Source of the DNA: Methanosarcinales archaeon Methan_01
GTDB taxonomy: Archaea; Halobacteriota; Methanosarcinia; Methanotrichales; Methanotrichaceae
Length of the DNA: 64,000 nucleotides
Direction: 5' to 3'
Assembly (NCBI GenBank): GCA_001602645.1
Contig: LUYE01000013.1
Location: 1-64,000 of the forward strand
Both the position numbers and the translations under genes were made by a program. Positions within the stretch are counted from its first letter, which is position 1. Each line of letters begins with the position of its first letter. Below, in pieces: positions 10,321-18,255 of this stretch. The notes beneath the pieces were generated by a model. The model was given only the letters and a program-made list of their open reading frames with translations. It was not told the origin of the DNA and made no database searches.

Positions 10321-10781
10321 GACAGAGGTAAACTCACGATCTTGCCTCCCTTCACTTCCCCTACCAATGAAGAACCTCCACCCCCTTCAAAGCAGAGATC
10401 CCCCCTTCATTGCTTTGTGATCAGGCTGGATGTGAATTTGCTTCTGCAACCATCCCTTGTGTTATATTGGTATATAAACTTTTCTGAGTGTAGGGAGATG
10501 TAGTAGCCAGGTAAAACTTGATAAATACAGTTTAATTAAGGATTTAATTCAAAATATTGGGTTAAATCATATTCACAAGACTTCAAATAGGTTTAGTATT
10601 TGATAGATTCAAAAATGAGATAGTTGACGACCAAAAGACCGGCAAAAATCGGAAGACTCTCTTTCCTCCCCAGGAGAATGGAGAATGCCCAAAAAGATCC
10701 TGCCGTCGTCCTCATCGAATATATATCGGAGTTTGAAATGAGGCGCCCCCCCGCGGGGCAGTAGACGGCTCAGTCGCGCCC
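10321..10781. other. Non-coding stretch, G-poor then AT-rich
   Basis: The first 120 bases repeat pyrimidine-rich words such as CCCCCTTCATTG and CCTCCCTTCACTTCCCC, reminiscent of the 3' part of the hairpin units. From about 10460 it becomes AT-rich with TATA-like words (TATATTGGTATATAAAC). I see no convincing gene. Confidence 0.4.
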
Positions 10782-10937
10782 TCAGAGGACGGGCCTGAAG
10801 CTCCGGCCGCCTTTGCATCGGCGGCAGACCCCGGAGCTCGGGTCAAAGCATCGCGCACATACAAGCCCCCCACAGAGCCGACAGGTGAAGAGCTTTCCTG
10901 TCGTGCCGCATATGCTGCATATCCCCAGAAGTTCCAT
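10782..10937 (-). CDS. 51-residue zinc-finger protein
   Basis: Starts MELLGICSICGTTG and contains paired knuckles CSIC, CRLC, CARC and CRRC within 41 residues, a double treble-clef/RING-like or HIT-type zinc binding pattern with eight cysteines. Basic C-terminus. Small orphan zinc fingers of this type are common in Methanosarcinales and usually mediate protein or RNA contacts; I cannot name a partner. It follows a 40-codon gene by only four bases between stop and ATG, so they probably share a transcript. Confidence 0.7.
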   Translation of the reverse strand: MELLGICSICGTTGKLFTCRLCGGLVCARCFDPSSGVCRRCKGGRSFRPVL

Positions 10938-10941
10938 GATA

Positions 10942-11064
10942 TCAAGACGCCTGATACGGTTCGAAGTACTCCTCCACCAGCCAGTCGCCGATCTCCTTCA
11001 TATACTTGCGCTTCCGCTCGTCCTCCAGAGCGGCCTGGTAGATCTCGGATAAGTCTTCGTACAT
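10942..11064 (-). CDS. 40-residue helical protein, cotranscribed with the zinc finger
   Basis: Sequence begins MYEDLSEIYQAALEDERKRK and continues with an amphipathic helix ending in GDWLVEEYFEPY. A TATA-like AGATTTAAATGG is centred about 31 bases before the ATG, so the reading frame begins where a leaderless transcript should begin. This supports it as a real gene despite its size. No known family recognised. The role is likely shared with the zinc finger that follows. Confidence 0.55.
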   Translation of the reverse strand: MYEDLSEIYQAALEDERKRKYMKEIGDWLVEEYFEPYQAS

Positions 11065-11161
11065 GGATATCCAAGGGGCTGGCTAGAACCCATTTAAATC
11101 TGTCGCGCCCCAGGGGCGGCCTTCCCAGGATATAGCCCCATCGAAGGGGTAATGAGGCCCA

Positions 11162-11962
11162 TCATGGAGGCCTGAAGGGGGCGGAGGCACGGCGGCTTCG
11201 GCCGCCTCTCCTCTTTCCCAGGATCAGAGCCACGGAGCTCGAATCGAAGACCCCCTGGAGTTCTCCGGCATGGATGGGGTGGTCACCGCAGATTATCATC
11301 ATGCTCTCTTCCGGGACCGCAGCGGCGATATCTCCAATATGGTCGTCGACGTCGGATGCAGCCTCTCTTACCTCGTCAATCCCTCCGCCCTGATGAGCTA
11401 CCCGATCGATCCCTATGAAGTGAGAGACGAGGACCCTCGGGTCGGCATCCAGAGCCTCGAGGGACCGGGCAAGTATCTCCCGGTCGAAATCCCGGACGCT
11501 CAGGCCTCGGGGAACGCCCAGGGCCGCCTCTACGAACCCCTCGAAGGTCCGGGCCCCCTCCTCCTCCATCACCACCGCCGATCGAACCCCCTCAAAGCTG
11601 GCCCACTCCAGGAGGCTTCTGATCTCCGATTCGGAGGCCTGGCGGGTGCTGCCGATCCCATGGTTTTCGGGGAGGAGGCCTGTGAGGATCGATGCGATCG
11701 CCGGGGTGGTGGATGCCGCCACAGCCTCGGCGGCGAGGAGAAGCCCCTCTTCCGCCATGCCCCTCATATTCGGGAGGAAGGTCTCCAGGAATCGGTATAG
11801 TCCGTAGCCTAGGCTATCGACGATCGCTAGGACGACCCTTTCGCATCCCCATCCCTCCACCCCGTCGATCGGCCTCCCGTCGATGGGAGGGGTTCTCGCC
11901 CCCAGGACCCGGGCCATGGTGGGGGCTACGTCCACGAGCTTGATAGATCCCAATACAATCAA
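11162..11962 (-). CDS. Alkaline-phosphatase-superfamily hydrolase
   Basis: Phosphodiesterase/sulfatase-like fold: VVLAIVDSLGYGLYRFL supplies the first metal aspartate, AASTTPAIASILTG the Ser/Thr nucleophile region, GIDRVAHQGG the Asp/His pair, and ICGDHPIHAGE the final Asp-His and His ligands. Substrate unknown. Odd: the segment LVDVAPTMARVLGARTPPIDGRPI lies at the N-terminus, whereas in most family members a near-identical block sits just before the C-terminus, suggesting a permuted order. Start is TTG with GGAGGA directly before it. Length 266 residues is short for the superfamily. Confidence 0.75.
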   Translation of the reverse strand: MIVLGSIKLVDVAPTMARVLGARTPPIDGRPIDGVEGWGCERVVLAIVDSLGYGLYRFLETFLPNMRGMAEEGLLLAAEAVAASTTPAIASILTGLLPENHGIGSTRQASESEIRSLLEWASFEGVRSAVVMEEEGARTFEGFVEAALGVPRGLSVRDFDREILARSLEALDADPRVLVSHFIGIDRVAHQGGGIDEVREAASDVDDHIGDIAAAVPEESMMIICGDHPIHAGELQGVFDSSSVALILGKRRGGRSRRASAPFRPP

Positions 11963-12034
11963 TCCTCCGGGAGGAGGCTCTGGAGATCGGGTGGCTGAAC
12001 CGTTTCACTGGTCCGACCCAAAACCCCACCCTCT

Positions 12035-12373
12035 TCAGTGGAGGGGTCCGACCTTCGGCCTTCCGGCCCCCTTCGCCGCCCCGCCAAAGTGCTCTTTGAT
12101 CTCCAGCTCCACCTCCATCTTTTTCTTCTTGGGGTCTTCCCTGTAGCTGATCTCCAGGGTGACGGGCTCGTCGGGGTTGAGCCTGATCTGCTGCTGAGAG
12201 ATGCCCATCTCTATCCCCTTCCCCCTCTCCAGGACGTCTGCCAGCTCTCGGAGGAAGGCCGCCGCCTCGGCGAAGCTGAGGGGGCGCTCCTCTTGGACTC
12301 GGTTTCTTTTTTCGTCCTTCTCTGAGGTCTGTCCGGAGCTGCCCTCTGATTCCCTTGGGTTTAGAATCGACAT
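12035..12373 (-). CDS. Amphi-Trp-type domain protein
   Basis: About 112 residues. After a polar N-terminus (residues 1-28) comes RPLSFAEAAAFLRELADVLERGKGIEMG, a helix followed by alternating strands (RLNPDEPVTLEISYRED, KKMEVELEIKEHF). This matches the small amphi-Trp domain found widely in archaea and bacteria. The domain has no assigned biochemical function. It stands alone between an upstream relic region and the phosphatase-like gene on the same strand. Confidence 0.7.
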   Translation of the reverse strand: MSILNPRESEGSSGQTSEKDEKRNRVQEERPLSFAEAAAFLRELADVLERGKGIEMGISQQQIRLNPDEPVTLEISYREDPKKKKMEVELEIKEHFGGAAKGAGRPKVGPLH

Positions 12374-12735
12374 TCAAATTCACCTCTCGCATCGGATTTG
12401 TGGTTATATCTGATCTCTATCGCTAAAATAGGTTTGGCCCTTTCACGAAGTAGAGCCGCTATCGAATCTATTTTTATTAAATATTCCTTCAGCTCTTCAG
12501 AGGTTCTTCCCCCTCCTCTTCTGCTTGGGTTCATCGGCTCGGCTCTCCAAGAGGTCGGGATCTTTAGAGACCCTGTAACGACCGTTGATCCCCGCTCTAT
12601 TCTTGATCCTAAGTGACCACCGTCCCTGCTCAAAATATGGAGCCCAGGGGCGTGAGGAGAGCTTCATCGAGACCCCGATTCGACCCCAGGAGGTGCGCTG
12701 GCTAGCTGTGCATGCCTTGCCTCTCCTGAGGGGGC
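12374..12735. other. Gene-free region upstream of the DUF362 relic
   Basis: Mixed composition, AT-rich for the first 100 bases and then GC-rich. Short open frames exist on both strands, but none shows a start signal or a recognisable domain. It may be decayed coding DNA. Confidence 0.35.
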
Positions 12736-13050
12736 GATGAATCTGGGCTGGGAGAGGATGCTGATCTTCATCTAGCGGGTGGTCGAGTACGCCTTCAGAG
12801 CCGTCTCCGGCAAGGTTGTATCGGTCGGGTTCATCAACTCCGTCATGGACGTCGCCCCGGAATGCGACTTGCGTTCCCTGGAGCGACACCCCGCCAGTCC
12901 CTGAGGCGCGGATCCTCGCTTCGAAGGACCCCTTGGCCATCGATGCGGCTAGCTTCGACCTCGTCAACGCCCAGGAGAGGCAAGCGGCCTCCGCCCTGCG
13001 CTCCCAGCACGGACCCGAAGGTGGACGGAAGTCTCCAGATAGAATAAGGC
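12736..13050 (+). pseudogene. Relic of a DUF362 (ferredoxin-like) protein
   Basis: Two frames together read like the C-terminal part of a DUF362 protein. First VVEYAFRAVSGKVVSVGFINSVMDVAPECD, then after a shift near 12870 PWSDTPPVPEARILASKDPLAIDAASFDLVN. The words GILAS.DP.AID.AS.DLVN and the C.PWSD.P.VPD motif are characteristic of the family. An in-frame TAG just upstream and the shift show that it is dead. Only this fragment remains. An intact but different DUF362 fusion lies at 53.8-56.0 kb. Confidence 0.65.
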
Positions 13051-13283
13051 GAGGAGATCGGCCTTGTATCCTTCCGGCATCGGCTTGTTGAGATCCGAAT
13101 CCTCGACGGAAAGGTTTAACGCGAGCGGAGAGAGAGGGTGACGGTGCTGGGATCGATGGGCCTAGATCGGGTGGGAACGACGAAAGATCACGCCGCGGGT
13201 GCTGATGGACGGCACGGACGGCAACACCTTTGAATCTATCGGAAGATCCGATCCCTGTTATTCAGCTTATGGAGTGGTAGAAG

Positions 13284-15350
13284 ATGGGAGATCTGTTCGC
13301 GGAGGTTGCTGCCAGGGCAAAAGCGGAGGATAGAGCTTACCTGATGGAGCACGAGTGCAAGGCCGTCCTCGAGGGCCTCGGCATATCGACGACGGGTTCC
13401 CAGGTCGCCCGGTCTGAAGAGGAGGCGGTCAGGATGGCGGAGGCGATCGGCTACCCCGTCGTCCTCAAGATCGTCTCTCCCGAGGTCGTCCACAAGTCCG
13501 ACGCCGGCGGCGTCAAACTCGACCTGAAGGGGGCGGAGGAGGTGAGGCAGGCCTTCATCGAGATCAGGGAGGCGTTTGGGGAAAAGAAGATCGTCGGGGT
13601 CGCCGTCCAGAGGATGGCCCCGCCGGGGACGGAGGCGATCGTCGGGGTCGCCCGGGACCCGACCTTCGGCCCAATCCTGATGTTCGGCCTCGGGGGGATC
13701 TTCGTTGAGATCCTCCGGGACGTCTCGCTCCGTTCGATCCCCATCACCGAGGCCGACGCCGAGGATATGATACGGGGGATAAAGGGGCGTGCCCTCCTAG
13801 AGGGCTACCGCGGTCGTTCCGCGGACATCCTGGCTCTCAAACGCCTTTTGATGCAGATATCCGACCTGGTGGTGAAACACCCCGCGATCGCAGAGATGGA
13901 CTTAAACCCCGTCATCCTATACCCTGACGGCTACGCCGTGGTGGACGCGAGGATTATATTGGGGGAGGCGCTGGAGGAGGCGGACGCGGCCCCGCCGAAG
14001 GTCCAGGACCTCCACGACCTCTTCTACCCTAAGAGCATCGCCGTCATCGGAGCCTCGGGGACGAGAGGAAAGCTCGGCTGGAACGTCTTCTGCAATCTGA
14101 TAAACCACGACTTCAAAGGAGAGCTCTACCCCATCAACCCCCGGGCCGAGTCGATCCTGGGGATAAAGGCCTACCCGCGGATCAGCGCCGTCGGAAAGCC
14201 GATAGACGTCGCCGTCATCCTCGTCCAGGCGTCGATGACCCCGGAGGTGGTGAAGGAGTGCTGCGACTGCGGCGTCAAGTACGTCATCGTCGAGTCCGCC
14301 GGCTTCGCCGAGATGGGGGATTCCGGACGGCGGATCGAGGAGGAGATGAAGGCGATCACCGACAGCTACGGCGTGCGGCTCCTGGGGCCGAACTGCTCGG
14401 GGATCATAAACACCCACTGCAGCATGGTCCAGTCGATAGGGATAGTCGACGCCCTCTCCCGGGGCAACATCGGCCTCATATCCCAGGCCGGGGTCTGCGC
14501 CGCCGGGATGCTCTGGGGGCTGCGGCACATCATGGACTTCGGGATCGTGGCGACGATCGGAAATAAATTAGACATCAACGAGACGGACATGCTGGAGGCG
14601 GTGAGCAAGGACGAGAACGTGGACGTCGTCTGCATGTACCTGGAGTCGGTGAAGGGCGGAAGGAGGTTCATCGACGTAGCCAAGAGGATCACGAGGGAGA
14701 AGCCGATCATCGCCCTCAAGTCCGGGAGGACTGAGGCGGGGAAGAGGGCTGTCGCTTCCCATACCGCCTCCATGGCTGGCGACGACCTGGTCTACAGCGC
14801 CGTCTTCTCGCAGGCGGGGGTGATCAGGGCGAGGGACTACGAGCATATGTTCAACCTGGCGAGGGCCGTCTCCAAGCAGCCCTTCCCCAAAAAAGATGGG
14901 GTCTTCATCATCACCTATGCCGGGTCCCTGGGGGTCATATCCGCCGACGCCGTCATCGACGAGGGGATGAGGCTCTCCGAGCTGGAGCCTCACCTCAAGG
15001 AGAGGCTCCTCTCCCTCCTGCCGGAGTACGTCGGTGGGACTAACCCCGTCGACTACACCTTCAGCATGGACGCTGATACGGTTAAGAGGACGATCGAGAT
15101 CGGGGTCGAGAGCGAGGACGTGGGAAGCTTCATCGTCATCCTCCAGGCGGAGATCCTGGGAAGCTACGTTGCACCTTTGGGGAAGATCGACTACCGGGGA
15201 AAGCCGATCATGGTCTGCGTCGCCGGAAAGGAGTTCGCCATGGACGACGTCATCAAGATGGAGAATGTGGGGATACCCGTCTACCAGACCCCGGAGCAGT
15301 GCGCCGACGCCTTATCGGTGATGTACAGGCACTGGAAGATGTCCGGCTGA
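13284..15350 (+). CDS. acd: ADP-forming acyl-CoA (acetyl-CoA) synthetase, beta-alpha fusion
   Basis: 688-residue enzyme coupling acyl-CoA cleavage to ATP formation, or the reverse. Residues 1-230 are the ATP-grasp beta domain (VVLKIVSPEVVHKSDAGGVKLDL). From about 250 the alpha part follows: CoA-binding Rossmann fold (IAVIGASGTRGKLGWNV), GPNCSGIINT, SQAGVCAAGM and the phospho-histidine segment ASHTASMAGDD. Here ATP-grasp precedes alpha, the opposite of the alpha-beta order known in the single-chain M. jannaschii enzyme. In this organism it could make acyl-CoAs from acetate or from aryl and branched acids produced by the ior enzymes. Start ATG at 13284. Confidence 0.9.
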   Translation: MGDLFAEVAARAKAEDRAYLMEHECKAVLEGLGISTTGSQVARSEEEAVRMAEAIGYPVVLKIVSPEVVHKSDAGGVKLDLKGAEEVRQAFIEIREAFGEKKIVGVAVQRMAPPGTEAIVGVARDPTFGPILMFGLGGIFVEILRDVSLRSIPITEADAEDMIRGIKGRALLEGYRGRSADILALKRLLMQISDLVVKHPAIAEMDLNPVILYPDGYAVVDARIILGEALEEADAAPPKVQDLHDLFYPKSIAVIGASGTRGKLGWNVFCNLINHDFKGELYPINPRAESILGIKAYPRISAVGKPIDVAVILVQASMTPEVVKECCDCGVKYVIVESAGFAEMGDSGRRIEEEMKAITDSYGVRLLGPNCSGIINTHCSMVQSIGIVDALSRGNIGLISQAGVCAAGMLWGLRHIMDFGIVATIGNKLDINETDMLEAVSKDENVDVVCMYLESVKGGRRFIDVAKRITREKPIIALKSGRTEAGKRAVASHTASMAGDDLVYSAVFSQAGVIRARDYEHMFNLARAVSKQPFPKKDGVFIITYAGSLGVISADAVIDEGMRLSELEPHLKERLLSLLPEYVGGTNPVDYTFSMDADTVKRTIEIGVESEDVGSFIVILQAEILGSYVAPLGKIDYRGKPIMVCVAGKEFAMDDVIKMENVGIPVYQTPEQCADALSVMYRHWKMSG

Positions 15351-15470
15351 AGATCCTGCCCGGCCCCCCAGATCCATCATGCTCGGAGGGGCCGTTCTCG
15401 CTCCGGGGCCGGGCTGCCCCTGGGAGAAGGCATAATCTCTCGCCGGCAAATACACAGGTCGATCGATCGG

Positions 15471-15956
15471 TCAGTACATCTTCTGGACGTCCCGGGGCTC
15501 CGTCCATTCTCCACCCTCGAAGACCTTCACGGAGGATCGGTTAGTTGCATACTCCATCGTTCGGGTCCAGTTCTTGCTGGACTTCAGAGTCTCCGGGTTG
15601 ATCATCCTTCTGTACCTGGGGCTCAAGGCGGAGGCCGACTCATTCCCCGTCGATGGGCTCGATTTTGCCATCTCCTCGGCGAGCTCTCTCGCCACCTTCC
15701 CCAGGACTGAGGGCGCCTTAGACGATCCTCCCAGAGACGCCGGAGTCCTGAAGATCTCCGAGCCGAAGTAGGGGTAGTACTGGCTGTAGTCGACCCTCGA
15801 GGGGGCGCCCCCGGAGAAGAATATGGGGTCGGAGAAGTAGGACCTCCACTCGGAGTAGCTGGGACCGCCGCTGGGGTCCAGGTAGTCTCCGCCAGCCTGC
15901 CCGACTGCGAGGGCGAGGGCAGTCGCGACTAAAATCGAAATACGGCATGAAATCAT
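15471..15956 (-). CDS. Secreted protein of unknown function
   Basis: Signal peptide (ISILVATALALAVGQAGG) and about 140 exported residues rich in Tyr, Ser and Pro in the first half (YSEWRSYFSDPIFFSGG, DYSQYYPYFGSEIF). No domain recognised, no membrane anchor, a single cysteine inside the signal. The AT-rich upstream region with TTTAAATT is consistent with its own promoter. Likely a small envelope or sheath-associated protein, which is inference from export alone. Confidence 0.6.
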   Translation of the reverse strand: MISCRISILVATALALAVGQAGGDYLDPSGGPSYSEWRSYFSDPIFFSGGAPSRVDYSQYYPYFGSEIFRTPASLGGSSKAPSVLGKVARELAEEMAKSSPSTGNESASALSPRYRRMINPETLKSSKNWTRTMEYATNRSSVKVFEGGEWTEPRDVQKMY

Positions 15957-16042
15957 ATTCAGATCACTCTCCCTGAAGGGAGTTATCCCGGCTCCAATTT
16001 AAATTCTTTGCCCGGAAAATTACAGGATGATCTTTCCGCAGG

Positions 16043-16510
16043 TCAGCGCCGGGAGATCTTCATCACGCAACCGTCGTCCTTCTCCTCGACCTCCAGGTTC
16101 ATCCCCAGGTCGGCGAAGACCTTCCGCCAGTGGCTCTCGATGCAGGTCTTGCAGTGCTGCTTCGCCACGAGCCCCGCCCCCAGTCGGGCGAAGGCGTTGA
16201 TCCCATCCTTGATGGCGCACCTCTCCCTTCTGATCTCCGCCCAGCCGTCCCCCTCCTCCACCGAGACGGCGGACCCGAAGAGGTTCTTGTCGTTGGTGGC
16301 GACGGCGATGGCGAGGTCCTTCGGCTCGGATAGCTCGAGCCTCTTGAAGGTGTCGGCGACCTGGTGGGCTCCCATATCCTGAAATTCGCGAAGCCCCTTT
16401 TTGCCGAGCCTCTTCGCGACGTAGCCGCTGCTTCCGTAAAAGCTTCCAAGCCACATCGCCACCACTCGCTGCTGGATCTCCTCGACGGGGATCTCGGGAA
16501 CGTCGGTCAT
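16043..16510 (-). CDS. Conserved hypothetical protein (DUF6125-like)
   Basis: 155 residues, cytosolic, starting MTDVPEIPVEEIQQRVVAMW. It contains helix-rich N-terminal sequence and a C-terminal half with ERCAIKDGINAFARLGAG and KQHCKTCIESHWRKVF, where three cysteines and a histidine could bind a metal or form the active site. It resembles proteins annotated as DUF6125 or amino-thiazoline carboxylate hydrolase-like, but I am not certain. The longer open frame extending upstream lacks coding character before this ATG. Confidence 0.6.
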   Translation of the reverse strand: MTDVPEIPVEEIQQRVVAMWLGSFYGSSGYVAKRLGKKGLREFQDMGAHQVADTFKRLELSEPKDLAIAVATNDKNLFGSAVSVEEGDGWAEIRRERCAIKDGINAFARLGAGLVAKQHCKTCIESHWRKVFADLGMNLEVEEKDDGCVMKISRR

Positions 16511-16925
16511 GGTGGCGATTCGGACGGGAGGCGATATAACCCTTCCGCGCTGGTCGATGGTCTCATGTCGAGACGGTGGCGATCGAGTTCTTGCCCTCGG
16601 CCGGTACACCAACGTCGTCATCGTTGACCCAATATCCGTCGATGGCCTCGTCGTCGGGCCGGTGACCGCCACATGCGTCGTCGAGGTCGGATCCCTCGAG
16701 GAGTGCGGACCGACCTCCCGCGAGATCTGGAGCCCTCCGAACTGGGACCTCCAGCACAGCGGATACGAGCCGGCCGAGGTGGCCTCCGAGGATCTTACCT
16801 GCACCGCCTCCGATGGGAGGGGGTCGTGCCCTGCGCCGTGAGGGGGCGCGGGGCCGTAACCATCATTTATCCTCATCGTGGGGTTCGGCTTAGCGACGAG
16901 GGGATCTCAGAAGAAAAGGGGACGA
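16511..16925. other. Region without a convincing gene
   Basis: A plus-strand open frame of about 110 codons runs here and includes ALGRYTNVVIVDPISVDGLV, but it lacks a start signal, family likeness or proper ending. It may be decayed coding DNA. Nothing else seen. Confidence 0.35.
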
Positions 16926-16948
16926 CTGGCGCTCGGATGGAGCGCCAG
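16926..16948 (-). terminator. Hairpin terminator-like element after mtd
   Basis: CTGGCGCTC and GAGCGCCAG form a perfect nine-pair stem with a five-base loop about 25 bases past the mtd stop. On the minus strand it is followed by CCCCTTTTCTTCT. A stem plus T-rich tail at the 3' end of the gene suggests transcript termination or 3'-end protection. Confidence 0.55.
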
Positions 16949-16973
16949 GGCCTCTTTCATGATGCTTTTGCCT

Positions 16974-17798
16974 TCAGACCGGCTCGGGCTTGTCGAGGAG
17001 CCCCGTCTTCGCGAGGATCGCCCCGGACCGGGCGTGGGGCCTCCGAGAGACCGAGTCCGTCGACTTCTCCAGCTCCCTCGCCTCGTCGGCGAGCCTCGCC
17101 GCGGCCCGCATCACCTCATGGCCCGCGGCGGCGGTGAGGGCGATCCTATCCATCTCCTTCAGCCTGAAGCAGGCCGCCGCGTCGATCGCCGCCACCGTCT
17201 GGGCCATGTGCAGCGCGCCGATCGCCTTGGCCCGAGCGTAGGGATTCTCGAAATCCATCCGTTCTGTGCACTTCTCGGGGCTGGCGAGGATGTGGGGAAG
17301 CGTTGGGGAGCCCGAGACGATGCTGGCCATCGATCGGTCCAGCTCCTCCTGGACGAGCCTGACGGACCCACAGATGCTGAGGACCTTGAGGGCGTCGGAG
17401 TTGAAGAGGGCCATCTCCGCCGGGTCGAGGAACTCCCGCTTCGCCCCGATGAGGGGGTCGAAGGGGAGGATGATGTAGCCGAATCCCTCCGCCTCCAGCG
17501 CCTCTCGAGCCTCCTTCTTGGAGGGACCATCGGAGATGACGATCGTCGGCACCTCCCTGTACAAAGCCCGGGCTGCAGTAGGGCCGGGGGTGGAGGCGTT
17601 GGGGCCGACGATCACCACCAGCTGGGGCCTCCAGCCCTTCAGCTCCGCCGACATCTCCGCCTCCTTCACCGTCATCTTGGCTCCGAAGGATAGGGATCTC
17701 ACCTCTACGTCGGTCCGCTCGGCGATCTCGTCCAGGGCCAGGTCTGCGACCAGGGAGGATGCGACGTTGCCGAGCTTGATGAATCCGATCTTGAACAT
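16974..17798 (-). CDS. mtd: F420-dependent methylenetetrahydromethanopterin dehydrogenase
   Basis: Cytosolic enzyme that reversibly oxidises methylene-H4MPT to methenyl-H4MPT with F420, a core step of the C1 pathway of methanogens. The start MFKIGFIKLGNVASSLVADL and the blocks GAKMT, VIVGPNASTPGPTAAR, VISDGPSKK, GYIILPFDPLIGAKREFLDP and NPYARAKAIGALHMAQTVAAID are diagnostic. About 274 residues, the family norm. A TATA-like TTTTATGA about 35 bases before the ATG indicates its own promoter, although the dehydratase small subunit gene lies only 53 bases upstream on the same strand. Confidence 0.96.
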   Translation of the reverse strand: MFKIGFIKLGNVASSLVADLALDEIAERTDVEVRSLSFGAKMTVKEAEMSAELKGWRPQLVVIVGPNASTPGPTAARALYREVPTIVISDGPSKKEAREALEAEGFGYIILPFDPLIGAKREFLDPAEMALFNSDALKVLSICGSVRLVQEELDRSMASIVSGSPTLPHILASPEKCTERMDFENPYARAKAIGALHMAQTVAAIDAAACFRLKEMDRIALTAAAGHEVMRAAARLADEARELEKSTDSVSRRPHARSGAILAKTGLLDKPEPV

Positions 17799-17851
17799 GG
17801 CAACAACCCGCCCCTGAGACGCCGCAGTATCATAAAAGAGTTCCGATTCCC

Positions 17852-18253
17852 TCAAAGATCATCGACGATCACCCTCTCCCGATCGGCGTCGACGGTCACG
17901 AGGGCCCCCTCTTCTAAGCGGAGGATCTCAGCGGGGAGGCCGTCGACGAGGGGTATCCCGCTGATGATGGCGCCGACGGCGACGATCGGCTCAGACCTCA
18001 GGTTTATCATCGCCAGGGGAGCGACGCCCCTCTTCTTCAGCTGGTAGATGACGTAGGACCCGACGGTCGATCCCTTGCCACCGGGGAAGATCAGGACCTT
18101 GCCGCCGACGCCCTTCCCGAAGAGCTGGTGACCGGGATCGACGACCATCCCCGTCTCCGGGTCGACGGTACCGAGGAAGGATATCGATTCCGTCGACGCC
18201 AGGGCGGGGCCGGAGGCCTTTCCTCCTGATATCCGGTGGCAGGGGATCTCCAT
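17852..18253 (-). CDS. Phosphomevalonate dehydratase small subunit (aconitase X swivel)
   Basis: 133-residue swivelling domain of aconitase X. With the large subunit it dehydrates (R)-5-phosphomevalonate to trans-anhydromevalonate 5-phosphate in the archaeal mevalonate pathway, feeding archaeal lipid synthesis. Seen: CHRISGGKASGPALAS at the start, FLGTVDPETG, IFPGGKGSTVGSYVIYQL (the conserved Gly/Lys/Ser loop), and NLRSEPIVAVGAIISGIPLVD. The ATG (MEIPCHRI) lies two bases after the stop of the large subunit, so both are translated together. Confidence 0.92.
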   Translation of the reverse strand: MEIPCHRISGGKASGPALASTESISFLGTVDPETGMVVDPGHQLFGKGVGGKVLIFPGGKGSTVGSYVIYQLKKRGVAPLAMINLRSEPIVAVGAIISGIPLVDGLPAEILRLEEGALVTVDADRERVIVDDL

Positions 18254-18255
18254 CT

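Noticed and set aside
10279-10503. 74-codon plus-strand frame across the hairpin array
   Set aside because: Its sequence follows the palindromes and pyrimidine runs and has the low-complexity composition expected by chance; no start signal.
12497-12967. 156-codon minus-strand frame over the DUF362 relic
   Set aside because: It lies opposite the recognisable relic and shows no family likeness.
16509-16841. 110-codon plus-strand frame between the DUF6125-like gene and mtd
   Set aside because: A few plausible words (GRYTNVVIVDPIS), but no start signal or family; could be decayed, but I cannot support it.
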